NCBI GenBank assembly: GCA_036936605.1
Contig: JAUPFV010000005.1
Span: forward strand, 4,825,670 to 4,889,669
DNA: 64,000 nucleotides
From: Limnanthes douglasii subsp. nivea
Taxonomy: Eukaryota; Streptophyta; Magnoliopsida; Brassicales; Limnanthaceae
Direction of reading: 5' to 3'
In this document: positions 35,552-47,619 of the stretch, in pieces
Layout: every line of letters starts with the position of its first letter
Numbering within the stretch: position 1 is the first letter of the stretch
Made by a program: the position numbers and the translations under genes
The notes under the pieces: generated by a model
Told to the model about the DNA's origin: nothing
Seen by the model: the letters and a program-made list of their open reading frames with translations, nothing else
Databases searched by the model: none

Positions 35552-35562
35552 TCTAACGGTCT
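35552..35562 (+). promoter_or_regulatory. MSA-like (MYB3R) G2/M promoter element
   Basis: 'tctaacggtct' fits YCYAACGGYYA at 10 of 11 positions. It lies shortly upstream of a CT-rich leader (35590-35720) of the Kinesin-5 gene. MSA elements bound by MYB3R factors drive G2/M expression of plant mitotic kinesins. The link here is inference from position and sequence. Confidence 0.5.
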
Positions 35563-35831
35563 GATTCATCATCTTTATCTATTTCTTTTTAGATACTTTT
35601 AACTTTCGTCTCTTTCACTCTCACCACTCTCTCTCTTCTCTCTATCACTCTCTCTCTCACAACAGTAAAATTGAAGTCTCCATTGATCGCTTCATCTCTA
35701 CACACAAATCTCCATCTCTCTCTATCTCCATCAATCGAATCTACAGATTCTGATCATCATCATCATCAATATCCATCTTCGTTCAAAGATTCATTCCTCA
35801 AAGAATAGATTTCCCATTCTTTTCATTCATT

Positions 35832-36318
35832 GTAAGTTTCGATTTCATCCCCCCTATTTGTACGGTGATCGCGTTCTAGGGTTATTCTCAACATTCTCGA
35901 TTTTTAGGGTTCGATCATCAAGATCCGATTTTTTTGTCAATGTGTATGTATAGATCAGTGCCATACACGTTTATCTTTCTATATATATATAGATATATAA
36001 TAATGTATATACTAATTACGTGCTATGAGTTATGTTTTATTTCCCTTTTTCTTTTGCCTACTAATTGGGTATCTGATTTAGAGGGGTTTCGTTAGAACGA
36101 GTTGTTGACTCAGTGAGTTTCATGAGTTTTCATAACTAAATCATCATAAATTTCCGAGATTCATGGAGCACTGTGTATTAGGGTTTTCAGACAAGATCGA
36201 ACACTCTCATTCTAGTTTGTGTCATTGTTGTAGTTTTAACGATTGAATTTATTCATGTTTGATTGCTTATTTGAAAATGAATCTGTTGAGCTGAAATCTA
36301 TACGTTTCTGGGATACAG
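35832..36318 (+). other. Probable 5'UTR intron of the Kinesin-5 gene
   Basis: The donor 'ATT|GTAAGTTTC' follows a CT-rich leader. The acceptor 'GGATACAG' ends 10 bases before the start codon context. The intervening 487 bp is T-rich. Leader introns are common in plant genes; it is not proven by transcript data. Confidence 0.5.
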
Positions 36319-36328
36319 TTTTTTTGAA

Positions 36329-39300
36329 ATGGATTCTACCCAGCTGAGAAAAGTAGGTAAGGTATCAGTATCGCCAATGCAGACACCTAGATCCAATGAT
36401 AAATCCGTTAGAGATCTGCGATCGGCTGATTCGAATCCGAATCCGACTAGCAAGTTTGATAAGGAAAAGGGTGTGAATGTGCAGGTTATTGTGCGTTGCA
36501 GGTGAGATTTGATATGATATGCCTTGTCGAGTTCATTTATTTGAGGATTTATTTTAAGCCTTTTGTAATCTATTTAAGGCCGTTGAGTGATGAAGAAGTG
36601 AAACTCCATACACCAGTGGTGATTGGATGTAATGAAAATAGAAGAGAAGTTGCTGCTGTTCAGACTATTGCTGGAAAGCAGATTGATAGAACTTTTAATT
36701 TCGATAAGGTTTGTTTGTAGAAATTTGAAATTTTAGCCATTTTGGTTTCCTGGTTTCCTCTTATAATGGTTGATTGGATTCGTTAGGTGTTTGGTCCGGC
36801 ATCTCAACAAAAAGACTTGTATCATTCAGCTGTGTCTCCTGTTGTATTTGAAGTGCTTGAGGGGTATAACTGCACAATCTTTGCATATGGACAGACCGGA
36901 ACAGGAAAAACATATACAATGGAAGGAGGAGGAAGGAAAAAGGTTTAATTTTTTTACTAATATAGTATGTCTATTGATTTAAAGCTTGGATTGGATTTGC
37001 ATTTAATTTTGTGTTGAAACTTTTTGTGTTTTTTATTGTAGAATGGTGAATTTCCAAGTGATGCAGGAGTTATTCCTAGAGCTGTTAAACAAATTTTTGA
37101 TATACTAGAATCTCAGAGTGCTGAGTATAGCATGAAAGTTACATTTTTAGAGCTTTACAATGAGGAGATTACAGATCTATTAGCACCTGAGGAAACTTCG
37201 AAATTCGGAGATGAGAAGTCGAAGAAACCAATTGCTCTTATGGAAGATGGAAAGGGTGGTGTTTTTGTCCGAGGATTGGAAGAAGAGATAGTGTGCACTG
37301 CAAATGAAATTTACTTAATCTTGGAGAAAGGTTCTGCAAAAAGACGAACAGCAGAAACTCTTTTGAATAAACAGAGCAGTCGATCTCACTCTATATTTTC
37401 TATTACAATCCATATCAAAGAGTGTACTCCAGAGGGGGAAGAGATGATTAAATGTGGAAAGCTTAATCTTGTTGATCTTGCGGGTTCCGAGAATATATCG
37501 CGTTCTGGTGCGAGAGATGTATGGCTCGATACACCATTATATTAAATGATTCTTAATTTAAGTGAAATTGTAAGTGATACATTAATATTGACTATTTCAT
37601 TATTGTTGCAGGGAAGAGCTAGGGAGGCCGGAGAGATTAATAAAAGTTTGCTTACTCTTGGGCGGACCATCAATGCCCTGGTTGAACATTCCGGTCATGT
37701 TCCATATAGGTATAAAATAATCAGCTGTGACATGCTTTGTAAGATAGTCCCTACACTCATAAGTCTTGAATGTAAATACGATCATATGTTTTTGTCATTC
37801 CAGAGACAGCAAATTGACTAGATTGTTGAGGGATTCCTTGGGAGGAAAAACAAAGACGTGTATTATTGCCACAATTTCACCTTCTATTCATTGTTTGGAA
37901 GAAACACTCAGTACTCTGGACTATGCACATCGGGCCAAAAACATCAAGAATAAACCTGAGGTAAGCTGTCTTTAGATTCTTCGATAGTTATGCTCTCATG
38001 TCTTGTGTGAGATATTTAGCTGGCAATTCTAATCTTATATATTCATTTTACTTTCAGATTAATCAGAAGATGATGAAATCTGCAGTGATGAAAGATTTGT
38101 ATTCTGAAATTGACCGGCTTAAACAAGGTGCTGATATTTAGCTGGCACTTTGATAAGAAATGTTATTACTTACTTACACTTCAGCTAGGATATTCATTCC
38201 TTTTATGTTTATACAGAGGTATATGCTGCAAGAGAGAAAAATGGAATTTATATCCCAAGAGATCGTTATCTTCAAGAAGAAGCAGAGAAAAAGGTATAGT
38301 TCTTTCGATGTAGCAGAGACAGGGAATGATCCTTTTTGCGGATCGGAAATACATCTAATTCTATTTTTTGTTACAGGCAATGGCAGAAAAGATTGAACGG
38401 TCTGAACTTGAATCAGAATCAAAAGACAAGGTGTGTTTTTATCAGTTCTTCTTGGATTGATGTACTAATGAAGATACTAACTTTCTCTCTATGCTTTGTT
38501 ATCTACCAGCAACTAATTGAGCTTCAAGAGCAGTACACTTCTCAGCAACTTTTATCTGCAGGATTGAGTGAGAAACTTGAGAAAACTGAGGTACATATAT
38601 CTGCATGATCTCTTTAATGTGTCTGATATCTCTTTGACTACTCTCTGTTATAACAAATCTTTTCACTGTCTTAACTTCAGAACAAGCTCGATGAAACTGA
38701 ACGTGTACTGTTTGATCTTGAAGAGAAACATAGACAAGCAAATGCAACAATCAGAGAGAAGGAATTTTTAATATGTAGTCTGCTTAAGTCTGGTGAGATA
38801 CTAAACTTTTCCCTATGTTGGAGCTGAATTCTGGCTTACACATTAAGTCCACTTTGTTGTTTGAAACTGATGCAAATAGTACACAAACTATTTTCTAACG
38901 TTGTAATATGGTGAAAATCTTCAGAAAAGGTACTGGTTGAGCGGGCTTGTGATCTTCGAGGAGAGCTAGAAAATGCTGCATCAGATATAACCAACTTATT
39001 TGCCAAAATTGGTCTGTATTGCTCTCTATGGCTTACTTCATATCGACATGTTATTCCCTAAAACTAATCTTCTCGATTCTGGATGCCGTGCAGAAAGGAA
39101 GGATAAAATTGAGGATGGTAATAGAATACTCGTCCAAAGATTCCAGTCGCAATTGACGCAACAGCTGGAGCTCTTGCACAAGACTGTGGCAACATCTGTT
39201 ACGCAACAAGAGCAGCAACTGAAAGACATGGAGGAAGATATGATGTCCTTCGTATCCAAAAAGGCAGAGGTAGCTATCCAAGCCAAAAGCACTATTGTGT

Positions 39301-41428
39301 TGTATTTAAGGGCATTGTCATTAACTGCAATTTTATCTTCGGGGTTTGTTTTTTGAAGGCTACTGAAGAACTACGGGAAAGGTTAGGGAAATTAAAGACC
39401 ACTTATGGTTCTGGCATAGAAGGCCTTGATGGTATAGCTGGGAAGCTTGATGGAAATTCCCAGTCAACTTTTGGCAATTTGAACACAGAAGTTTCGAAGC
39501 ACTCACATGCACTGGAGGATGTAAGTAACATCAGTTTTAAAAATGGCGATTAATAACATCCTTCATGTTTCTTTTTTCCTGACTTTGAATTGAATGGTTC
39601 AGCTCTTCAATGGATTTGCTTCTGAGGCTGATGCATTGCTTGATGGTCTTCAAAGTAGCCTTCACAAGCAAGAGGAGAAGTTAACTGCATTTACCCAACA
39701 ACAGCGTGAGGTCTGTGATCTGTGTACATAATAACCATTTATAGTACTGCTGCGACCTTCTATACGTTATTTATGTTTTGCTTTTCCGTATCAATTGCAG
39801 GCACATTCTAGAGCTGTGGACTCTGCTAGGTTAGTCTCGAAAGTAACAGTTGGCTTTTTTGAGACTCTAGACTCCCACGCATCCAACCTTACCCAGATTG
39901 TAGATGAAGCACATACAGTCAATGATCAGAAACTGTCTTCATTTGAAAAGAAGTTTGAGGTGACTTTCACTCATGCTCTTACACAATTCCCATTCAGCCT
40001 TTTTTCTAAATTTAACTCCCTTATCCTGTGCTTTTAGGAATGTGCGGCCAATGAAGAAAAGCAATTGCTTGAAAAAGTGGCAGAACTGCTGGCCAGCTCA
40101 AACCAAAGGAAAAAACAACTGGTATTTTAAGATACAGTTGAATTGTTCAATTATAAATTCTTTCGCAGGTCATATAATTGTATCTCTATTAGCAGTAGCA
40201 TACACGTTAACTTCATTAAACTGTTTTTCAGGTTCAAATGGCCGTGCATGATCTCAGGGAAAGTGCGTCAAACAAAACCAGCAAATTACAGCAAGAGATG
40301 TCTACTATGCAAGACTCCACCTCTTCTATTAAGACAGAATGGAAAGTTCACATGGAGAAAACAGAATCTCATTATCTAGAGGATACTAATGCTGTGGAGA
40401 GTGGAAAGGAAGGCATGAAAGCGGTTCTTCTTAACTGGTATTATAGCTGCCCCTGTTGATAAGTATACTAAATATCCTATAGCTTATATCCTTATTGTGT
40501 TTACATTATCCAATCCTCGTTTGAAACAACAGTTTGGAGAAGACAATAATGGGAGCTCAACAATGGAAAGATGCTAAACAGTCCTTAGTCAGTTTAGAAT
40601 CGAGCAATGTTGCTTCAGTGGATTCCATTGTGAGGTATATATCTAACCTTTTCTTTCCTTCAAACCTATGCTGGATGTAGGGTATGATGTTTGGAAATTG
40701 AATCAGAACGAGAACTTCTACTAGTTTTTTTTTGTCTATTTATCTAAAATGTTGACTCATATCCTTATTTCGTGTTATCAGAGGAGGAATGGACGCCAGC
40801 CAAAATCTGCGGTCCCAGTTTTCTTCTTCTGTGTCAACGGCTCTGGAAAATGTAGACGGTGCAAATAGCAATCTCCTTGCATCCATTGACAGTAAGTATA
40901 TGGATTCAGACACTTCATTTCTTTTCCACATAGGATTTTATGTCCTGACTCAAATAAAAAATTATCGCAGGTTCATTACAACTTGATAATGAAGCATGTA
41001 CAAACCTCAATTCGATGATTGTACCTTGTTGTGGGGACTTGAGGGAATTAAAGGGTGGGCACTACCACAAGATTGTAGAAATCACAGAGAACGCTGGCAA
41101 TTGTCTACTTGAGGAATACACGGTATTGCACATTTCTATATTTTTATTTCAGCCCATGTATGTATTTTTCTAATCATTACGAATATTTTCACAGTTTGAT
41201 GAACCATCATGCTCGACACCAAGTAAAAGACCAATCTCTATTCCTAGCATTTCATCAATTGAGGAGCTGAGAACTCCAGCTTTTGAAGAGCTGTTGAGGT
41301 CATTTTGGGATTCAAAATCGATAAAACAAGCAAACGGTGACATAAAACAACACATGATCAGAGCGTACGAGATGGCGGCAACACAGTCATTGACAGAATC
41401 CAGAGTTCCTCTTACTACTATTAACTAA
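36329..41428 (+). CDS. KIN5: Kinesin-5 (BIMC/Eg5 type) mitotic motor protein
   Basis: 22 coding exons, all GT..AG and phase-consistent: 36329-36501, 36579-36708, 36787-36942, 37042-37518, 37612-37709, 37804-37960, 38058-38127, 38217-38293, 38377-38430, 38510-38590, 38681-38792, 38925-39011, 39094-39269, 39359-39520, 39603-39710, 39801-39959, 40038-40121, 40232-40437, 40533-40634, 40782-40891, 40971-41122, 41195-41428. They total 1054 aa, a normal Kinesin-5 length. The N-terminal motor is at about 50-395: P-loop 'GQTGTGKT' (136-143), switch I 'NKQSSRSH' (262-269), switch II 'DLAGSE' (298-303). A long coiled-coil stalk follows. The tail BimC-box region is '[13 protein letters not shown]' and '[14 protein letters not shown]' (983 on). 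Homotetrameric Kinesin-5 slides antiparallel microtubules in the spindle and phragmoplast. It appears intact. Confidence 0.96.
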
Positions 41429-42053
41429 AGTGAACCGGAGAGTTGTCATTAATATTTGAAGAATGATGAGGTTATGATACTAAGTAGTAAGATCGAAAGT
41501 GTGTACAGTAGTACCTGAGGCAAAAACTATTATTCTTGGGTTTACTCGTTTAATTGGTTTGCTTGAATTTTCTCATTCATAGAGATTCTTTTATTGGAGC
41601 TTCTTCTTGTATATTTAGATTAGTTTCGAATCATCAGGAAAAAGAAAAGTTTGTGTCTTTATAATTTATCTCTACCGATCGAAGTTTTGTCTTTTAAGTT
41701 TCAGTTTGTTTTGATTGATTCTCTATTCTTCTGGGAGAAAGAGATATCTACTACGAACTATAGACCAAGCATTTAACCAAAGTGGTAGTTTCAACGAAAC
41801 CGAAATGAAAGGTTCACCTTTCGCTTTCTCGCTTTCAGCCAATAAAAAACCAAATCAAACTGATCTAAAAGTAGAGAAATCAAATGAAAATACATTTTAA
41901 TTTTCTAATTTAAATTTGTTAGGTTTCTCATTTTATATTTATCTTTTAAAAATAAAATTAAAAATCTATTTTTTTCCATAACTAACTAGACTTTTATATT
42001 TGTGATATTTAGTGACAACAATTTCAAAACTTTAAATTTTAAATTAGTTAACT
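41429..42053. other. 3' UTR of Kinesin-5 and AT-rich spacer
   Basis: The 3' UTR probably ends near 41600-41700. No polyadenylation signal is singled out. No other gene. Confidence 0.4.
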
Positions 42054-42062
42054 GAAATTTTA

Positions 42063-42402
42063 GGCTTAAAAGCACAGTTGTCCCATGTTTACCACTTGTA
42101 TCAACATAGTCCATTTCGTCACTTCTGCATAAAACTCATCCATTTCATTTTAAAATTTTGTACGATTAGTCCCTTTGCATATTCCGGGGGACCAAATGTG
42201 ATACAAAATTTGAGATTTGGGGACCAAAAGTGATAGAAAACTTAGAATTTAAATGCCACGTGTCAGTTTTTAAATGGTTTATATGTGCGGAGACTATATT
42301 TGCAAATTTTAAAACGAAGGGGATGAATTTTATGCATAAGTGAACGAAAGAGATTATGTTGATACAAGTGGTAAACATGGAGGACTAACAGTGTTTTTAC
42401 CC
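42063..42402. mobile_element. MITE with 9-bp TSD (Mutator-type)
   Basis: It is 340 bp. The inverted ends read 'ggcttaaaagcacagttg' and, from the other side, 'gggtaaaaacactgttag'. Both arms then contain 'catgtttaccacttgtatca' in opposite orientation. It is flanked by 'gaaatttta' at 42054-42062 and 42403-42411. Non-coding; it could fold into a long hairpin. Confidence 0.85.
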
Positions 42403-42550
42403 GAAATTTTAACTTTAAAGTATACAAGTCTCACACGATTGCTTCTATATAGAAACAAAGAAAAAACATGATAAAGGCTTTACAAAGTTGCAAGCTATGT
42501 AGAAGAAATAATAGACGAACGCTTTAAAAAGCTCCAAGACACAATAATTG

Positions 42551-42856
42551 AGTTTAAATATGTTAATAGTATTTTGACCATCCAGTTTTTTATTTACTCT
42601 CAATTTCAATATCACTAGAAGGTTTTTGGATTTGACAAATTTATAAATTTAGTCCATCGATTTGCAAAATCTATCAATTTAGTATTTCGATTTGGTAAAA
42701 TCTATAAATTTAGTCCCGGGTGAATGACCTTTTTTTTGTGTAAAAGACTAAATTTATAGATTTTTCCAAGTCCATGGATCCTCATGGTGATTTTGAAGTC
42801 AAATGACTAAACAAAAGAAAATGGAATAGTCGATGGACTATTCACTGATTTAAACT
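42551..42856. mobile_element. Second MITE with 9-bp TSD
   Basis: It is 306 bp. The ends are 'agtttaaatatgttaatagt' and, inverted, 'agtttaaatcagtgaatagt'. It is flanked by 'caataattg' at 42542-42550 and 42857-42865. The interior repeats 'aatctataaatttagt.c' three times in the left arm, with an inverted counterpart 'gactaaatttatagattttt' on the right. Confidence 0.75.
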
Positions 42857-42902
42857 CAATAATTGAGGTAACACATAAACTAGAAATTCACATGGTCCGT
42901 GC

Positions 42903-43128
42903 TGTCAAAAGTAGTTTATTTCTGAAAAATTGTATCTTATTTCTTGTTCTCGTTCTATTTTTATAATAGTTTACAACTATTACAATAATTAATATGATAA
43001 TATTTATTATTTTAGATTTTACTTAGACTATTGACCATCATTGATTATAGTAACTATTATTCTACAATATATTAACTAAATATTGACTAAAATAGATTAG
43101 ATATTAATCTAATTCACTTTCTTTGACA
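42903..43128 (-). repeat. 3' LTR of the copia element
   Basis: TG..CA ends and the same length as its partner at 47242. The interior boundary is set by the polypurine tract at 43129-43139 (minus strand). Confidence 0.88.
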
Positions 43129-43200
43129 CCCTCTCCCAAATTGATGCTGGTAAGTCAAACCGTAACAATTTGCCAATAAAAATTTGATGTCGCTAATGAC

Positions 43201-44720
43201 TCATAGTTTTGGTGTAATATAAACCACTTGGAGATTTGAAGAGATGTGAGGAAGAGATATCACCCGATTTTTTAAAGTATCTTGAATAGAATGACAATAA
43301 ACTTCAGTGTGTTTGGTGCGTTCATGAAAAACAGGATTGTTAGCAATTTGAAAAGCACTGGTGTTATCAACATTAGGAGGAGTAGAAGCTGTCTGAAGAA
43401 ATCTAAGCTCTTCAAGACCACATAGCCATGCAATTTTGGAACAAGCACTAGACATGGCACGATAGTCAGCCTCAGTAGAGGATTAGAAACACGAGCTTGT
43501 TTCTTACACACCTAAGAAATTATAGCATCACCTAAAACATACACTAACTCGTAATAGATCGATGTATATGAACATCTAGCCCAATCAGTATCATTATAGG
43601 AAACAAGTTGAAGAGATGGGCCAGTTGAAAGAACAAACCATGAGTAGGTGAACATTGAAGATACCGAATGATGCGTTGAACTGCAGCAAGGTGAAGATGT
43701 AGATGGGAGAACATAAACTGACATCAGGACTCGTAGTTGTCAAGTATATAAGCCTATCTACCACATGTTGATAAATAGTAAAAGTTCCTTTCATTTTTCT
43801 TATTTTTGACATTTACCTCCGTAGGAGTATCAACAGAAGAAATGTCCTCCAAACCAGCCAAGTTAATAAGATCTTGAATATACTTTTGTTGGTTCAAAAG
43901 AATACCATTTTCCCGATAATGAAATTCTAATCCAAAGAAGTATGTAAGCCAGCCAAGATCTTTCATATGGAAAGTTGCATGTAACTACTGTTGAAACTTA
44001 GTAATCAAACTAGAATTAGTACCAGTGATGATAATACCATCCATATAAACTAAGAGAAGGACTATAGCGGATGTAGACGTGTGAAGAATACAAAAAAATC
44101 ATATTGACCTTGTCTAAACTAAAAGAAGGACTATAGCTAATGTAGACGTGTGAAAAATATAGAAAAATCATATTGACTTCATCTAAAACTGAAAGAAAGA
44201 AATGCACAAAAAAACTTCTCAAACCAAGCCCGAAGTGCTTGTTTGAGCCCATACAAAGAACGCCTTAACTTACAAACACCATACGGAGAAGAAGTACGTA
44301 TATTAGACGGAACCTTCATGTAAATATCTTCTTGAAAATCACCATAAAGAACAACATTCTTTACATCCATTTGATGCAACTGCCATGACTGTGAAGCAGC
44401 AATAGCCAAAATGGTTCAAACTGTGGTCGCTTTGGAAACAGGAGAAAATATCTCCTCATAATCAATCTCATATTCTTATTTATTACCTAGAGCTACAAGA
44501 TAAGCTTTGTATCGCTTCAAAGAGCCATCAAAATGGTTTTTCATAGAGAAAACCCACTCACTCTCAATTGGTTTAACAAAAAGAGGACAATGAACAATAC
44601 CATATGTGTGATTCTCTTGAAATTCTACTTGTATTATGCCTTGCCAACACTCATGTTCCATAGCTTGTTTGTATCCAGTGGGAATTGAATACTAGATAAA
44701 ATAGTTATAAGAGAGACGGG
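43201..44720 (-). pseudogene. Copia RT and RNase H remnant
   Basis: 44409-44220 encodes 'QLHQMDVKNVVLYGDFQEDI' and 'KLRRSLYGLKQALRAWFEKF', typical copia RT. 43966-43754 gives 'MKDLGWLTYFFGLEFHY', downstream of the catalytic motif. 43724-43201 carries decayed RNase H. Within 44040-44190 a block of about 70 bp ('gaaggactatag..' to 'atcatattga') is tandemly duplicated in the RT gene where the YVDD region should be, adding to its inactivation. Confidence 0.8.
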
Positions 44721-45027
44721 GGAAGAAAATCCATACCTATTAGGGGGTCGAGAAGGATGAGTCGATCGACGAATAGTTATGAAGTGGGAGCAGGATCAAG
44801 TGTCGAGACAAGATTAGAAGAGATCACAGAAGAAGTAGTACCATATTCATCTTGATTACATCTTCGATACATAATACCAGGTTTAAACCTTTCTATAGAT
44901 TTTGGAAAATCAGAAAAATTAAGCATTAAAAATAAAGATGCAGAAGGCGGATAAACATGAGATGGAAAAAATATTGATTTAAAAAAATTACATTCCTAGA
45001 TACATGAAGATGACGAACATGAGGATC

Positions 45028-45800
45028 TTAACAAAAATAATCCTTATAAAGAATAACATAACTAAGAAAAGCACATTTTATAGGTCGAGCAGTTATTTTA
45101 TGACGTTCATGAGAATGGAGGTGTACAAAACTAACATATCTAAAAGTACGAAGATCAAAATATGAAGAAAAATAACAAAACAACTTAAAGAAAAGAGAAA
45201 CATGATTTAACGTAGATGAAGGTAGGCGACTGCTAAAAAACAACAGTAGAAAGTGCTTCATGCCAAAAATGAGGAGGAATGGATGATCAAGTAAAATAGT
45301 TCTTACCATATCAAGAATGTGACAATTTATCCTCTCAGCAACACCATTTGTGTTGTGGTGTCGAAGGACAAGAAACCTGAGAGATAATCCCTTTATTTTG
45401 ACAAGTATGTTTTGAAATTCATGTGACATGTATTTACCCCGAGAATCAGATCGTATAATTTTTATATTGTCACAACCTTGAGTTTCAATAAATGCAAGAA
45501 AACGTTTAAAAGCCGAAAGAACTTCAGCTTTAGCTCGAAGCAAGTAAACCCAAGTAAAATGACTAAAATCACCAATGAGTGTAAGAAAATACTTGGAGTG
45601 TGAGATCAATAGGTACAATCCCCCAAACATCATTATGAATAATATCACAGAATTGTGAAGCACGAGGTGCATGATGAGGAAAAGGTAAAACCTTACTTTT
45701 ACCAAGTTTGCATAATGTACAATCAAAAGAAAGATCAATAGAAGAAATTATTTTATTTCCCAACAACATTACATGCAAAAGAAAGAGGAAAAATATGAAT
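45028..45800 (-). pseudogene. Copia integrase remnant
   Basis: It encodes 'YFLTLIGDFSHFTWVYLL', 'IIRSDSRGKYMSHEFQN' and 'NTNGVAERINCHILDMVRT', the three catalytic regions of copia integrase (second Asp in 'RSDS', Glu in 'GVAER'). The upstream zinc-binding part is frameshifted. Confidence 0.8.
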
Positions 45801-46192
45801 TATAGTGTAAGAAAGCTAATACAATGGAAACACTCGTCCCATTTTAAGCCATCTTGCAATAATCTTCCCTAACACTTGATCATGCACAACACAAAAATAA
45901 TAAGAGAAAATGACATAACAATTATTATTGACCAATTGACCCACATAAACAAAATTTGTGAAGAGGTCATGAGACACAAAAACATTAGTAAATATGGAAG
46001 AAAGATCACCAACAACACTAATAGACATAAAATTACCATCAATATTGTTAAATTTCATATTTCCATCATAATTTCTAACATTAAATAGGAACAATAATAT
46101 TGGTCATATAGTTTGAGGCTCCGGAAAAAAATACCATGGTGTGGAATAACTTTTAGGATTACCTGAGAGTACCTTGTCGTAGTTCAGGTTGA

Positions 46193-46700
46193 ATGGGACA
46201 AACAAAGATGATGTGCCCTTATTTTTTTGCAGTAGTTACAAACCTCTTTAGGATAATCCCGAGCAATATTACCGAAATAATTACAATTATAACGATGGAT
46301 AGCTCATACATTTTTATTTTTATTTTTATTTTGTGCTATATAAACTACCTGAATAGGTGTACTAATTCTATCTTGATGTTCAATGGATTTCTGAGTTATC
46401 ATTCGTTGCTCCTCGCAAAAAAGTTCACCCAAACATGCATCCACATATGGTACATGATGATGATTCATCAGATTATATCGTGCAATTTCAAAATCTGGTC
46501 GTAGCTTCATCAAGAACGGATCTCGTTTGATGGTTACATTCATTATCTGGATAACAGAAAGAGTTGTAGGATAAATATCAGCATAAATGATATCCAAATA
46601 ATCAACCCAAAGGTTTTGAAAACCAGAAAAATATGCTTCAATGCAGAGACTTTCTTGAGTATAATTAGTCATCTCATACTCCAATTGCAATCTCTTAGCA
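46193..46700 (-). pseudogene. Copia gag remnant
   Basis: 46690-46304 encodes a gag (UBN2-like) stretch with 'KLRPDFEIARYNLMNH' and 'LGELFCEEQRM'. A decayed zinc-knuckle region follows toward 46200. The N-terminus beyond 46700 is frameshifted. Confidence 0.65.
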
Positions 46701-47241
46701 AAAATTGTCTTGATTATAAATTGTATTCAGATAACTGTACATGCCAACAATAATTTTATAGGGTTTTATGGTGAGAACAAGATAAGTTTCAAGGGTACTA
46801 AGAATCAAAGTCATAATTCTAGCATTTTTAATATTCACTTAGACAAATCACTAACATCTAGAGGTGTGGGATCACTCCCATCAATATGACCAAACAATTC
46901 TTTTCCTTTCACACGCAATTGAAATTAAAATTTCCAAGAAGAATAATTTTTTCCCGTAAATATAATATGAAATGAGTCGAATTTATCCCAATGATATGAT
47001 GTGGTCAAGAAAAAAAATCCACGAGAAAAAAGAATTCTGAAATTAAAAAACAAATCCTCAAATTCTCTGAAGAAAAACAATCTCATTATCCAAATATTCC
47101 ACAAAAGAAAGGAAACAATCTGAAACGAAAATTCCCAAACTCTCCAAAATAAAGAAAAAGTATCACAACCCATATACTCATAAAAACCTTACCACCCAAA
47201 TACTCTACTATGGAACAAAATTCAAATCCGCTCTGATACCA

Positions 47242-47467
47242 TGTCAGAAGTATTTTATTTTTTAAAAAATGTATATTATTTCTTGTTCTCGTTCTCCTTT
47301 TGTAATAGTTTACAACTGTTACAACAATTAATATTACAATATTTATTATCCTAGATTTTTATTAGACTATTGGCTATAATTGATTACAGTGAATATTATT
47401 TCACAATATATTAACTAAATCTTTAACTAAATAAATTAAATATTAATCTAATTTATTTTCTTTGACA
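47242..47467 (-). repeat. 5' LTR of the copia element
   Basis: It starts 'tgtcagaagtattttatt' and ends 'ctttgaca' on the plus strand. The adjacent PBS is at 47228-47241. Confidence 0.88.
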
Positions 47468-47619
47468 CGTGTGAAGATATTTATGAATTGATTTATGCGA
47501 AGATGTTCTATGCAAATTATACATTTTTGCATGTGTGATATTACTAAGCATATTATTTTGCTTCATGCAGAATAAGTACGATTTATCGCATGTTTCATGA
47601 AAAATTTGATAGATATTGT

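Larger units (their letters stand above)
42903..47467 (-). mobile_element. Ty1/copia retrotransposon with defined ends, coding region decayed
   Basis: LTRs 42903-43128 and 47242-47467 are both 226 bp, TGTC...GACA. The right (5') LTR is followed on the minus strand by 'TGGTATCAGAGCGG' (iMet PBS). The left (3') LTR is preceded by the purine run 'GGGAGAGGG'. Flanks are CGTGC (42898-42902) and CGTGT (47468-47472), one change from a perfect TSD. The order on the minus strand is gag, protease/zinc knuckle, integrase, RT, as in copia. Numerous stops and frameshifts. Confidence 0.88.
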
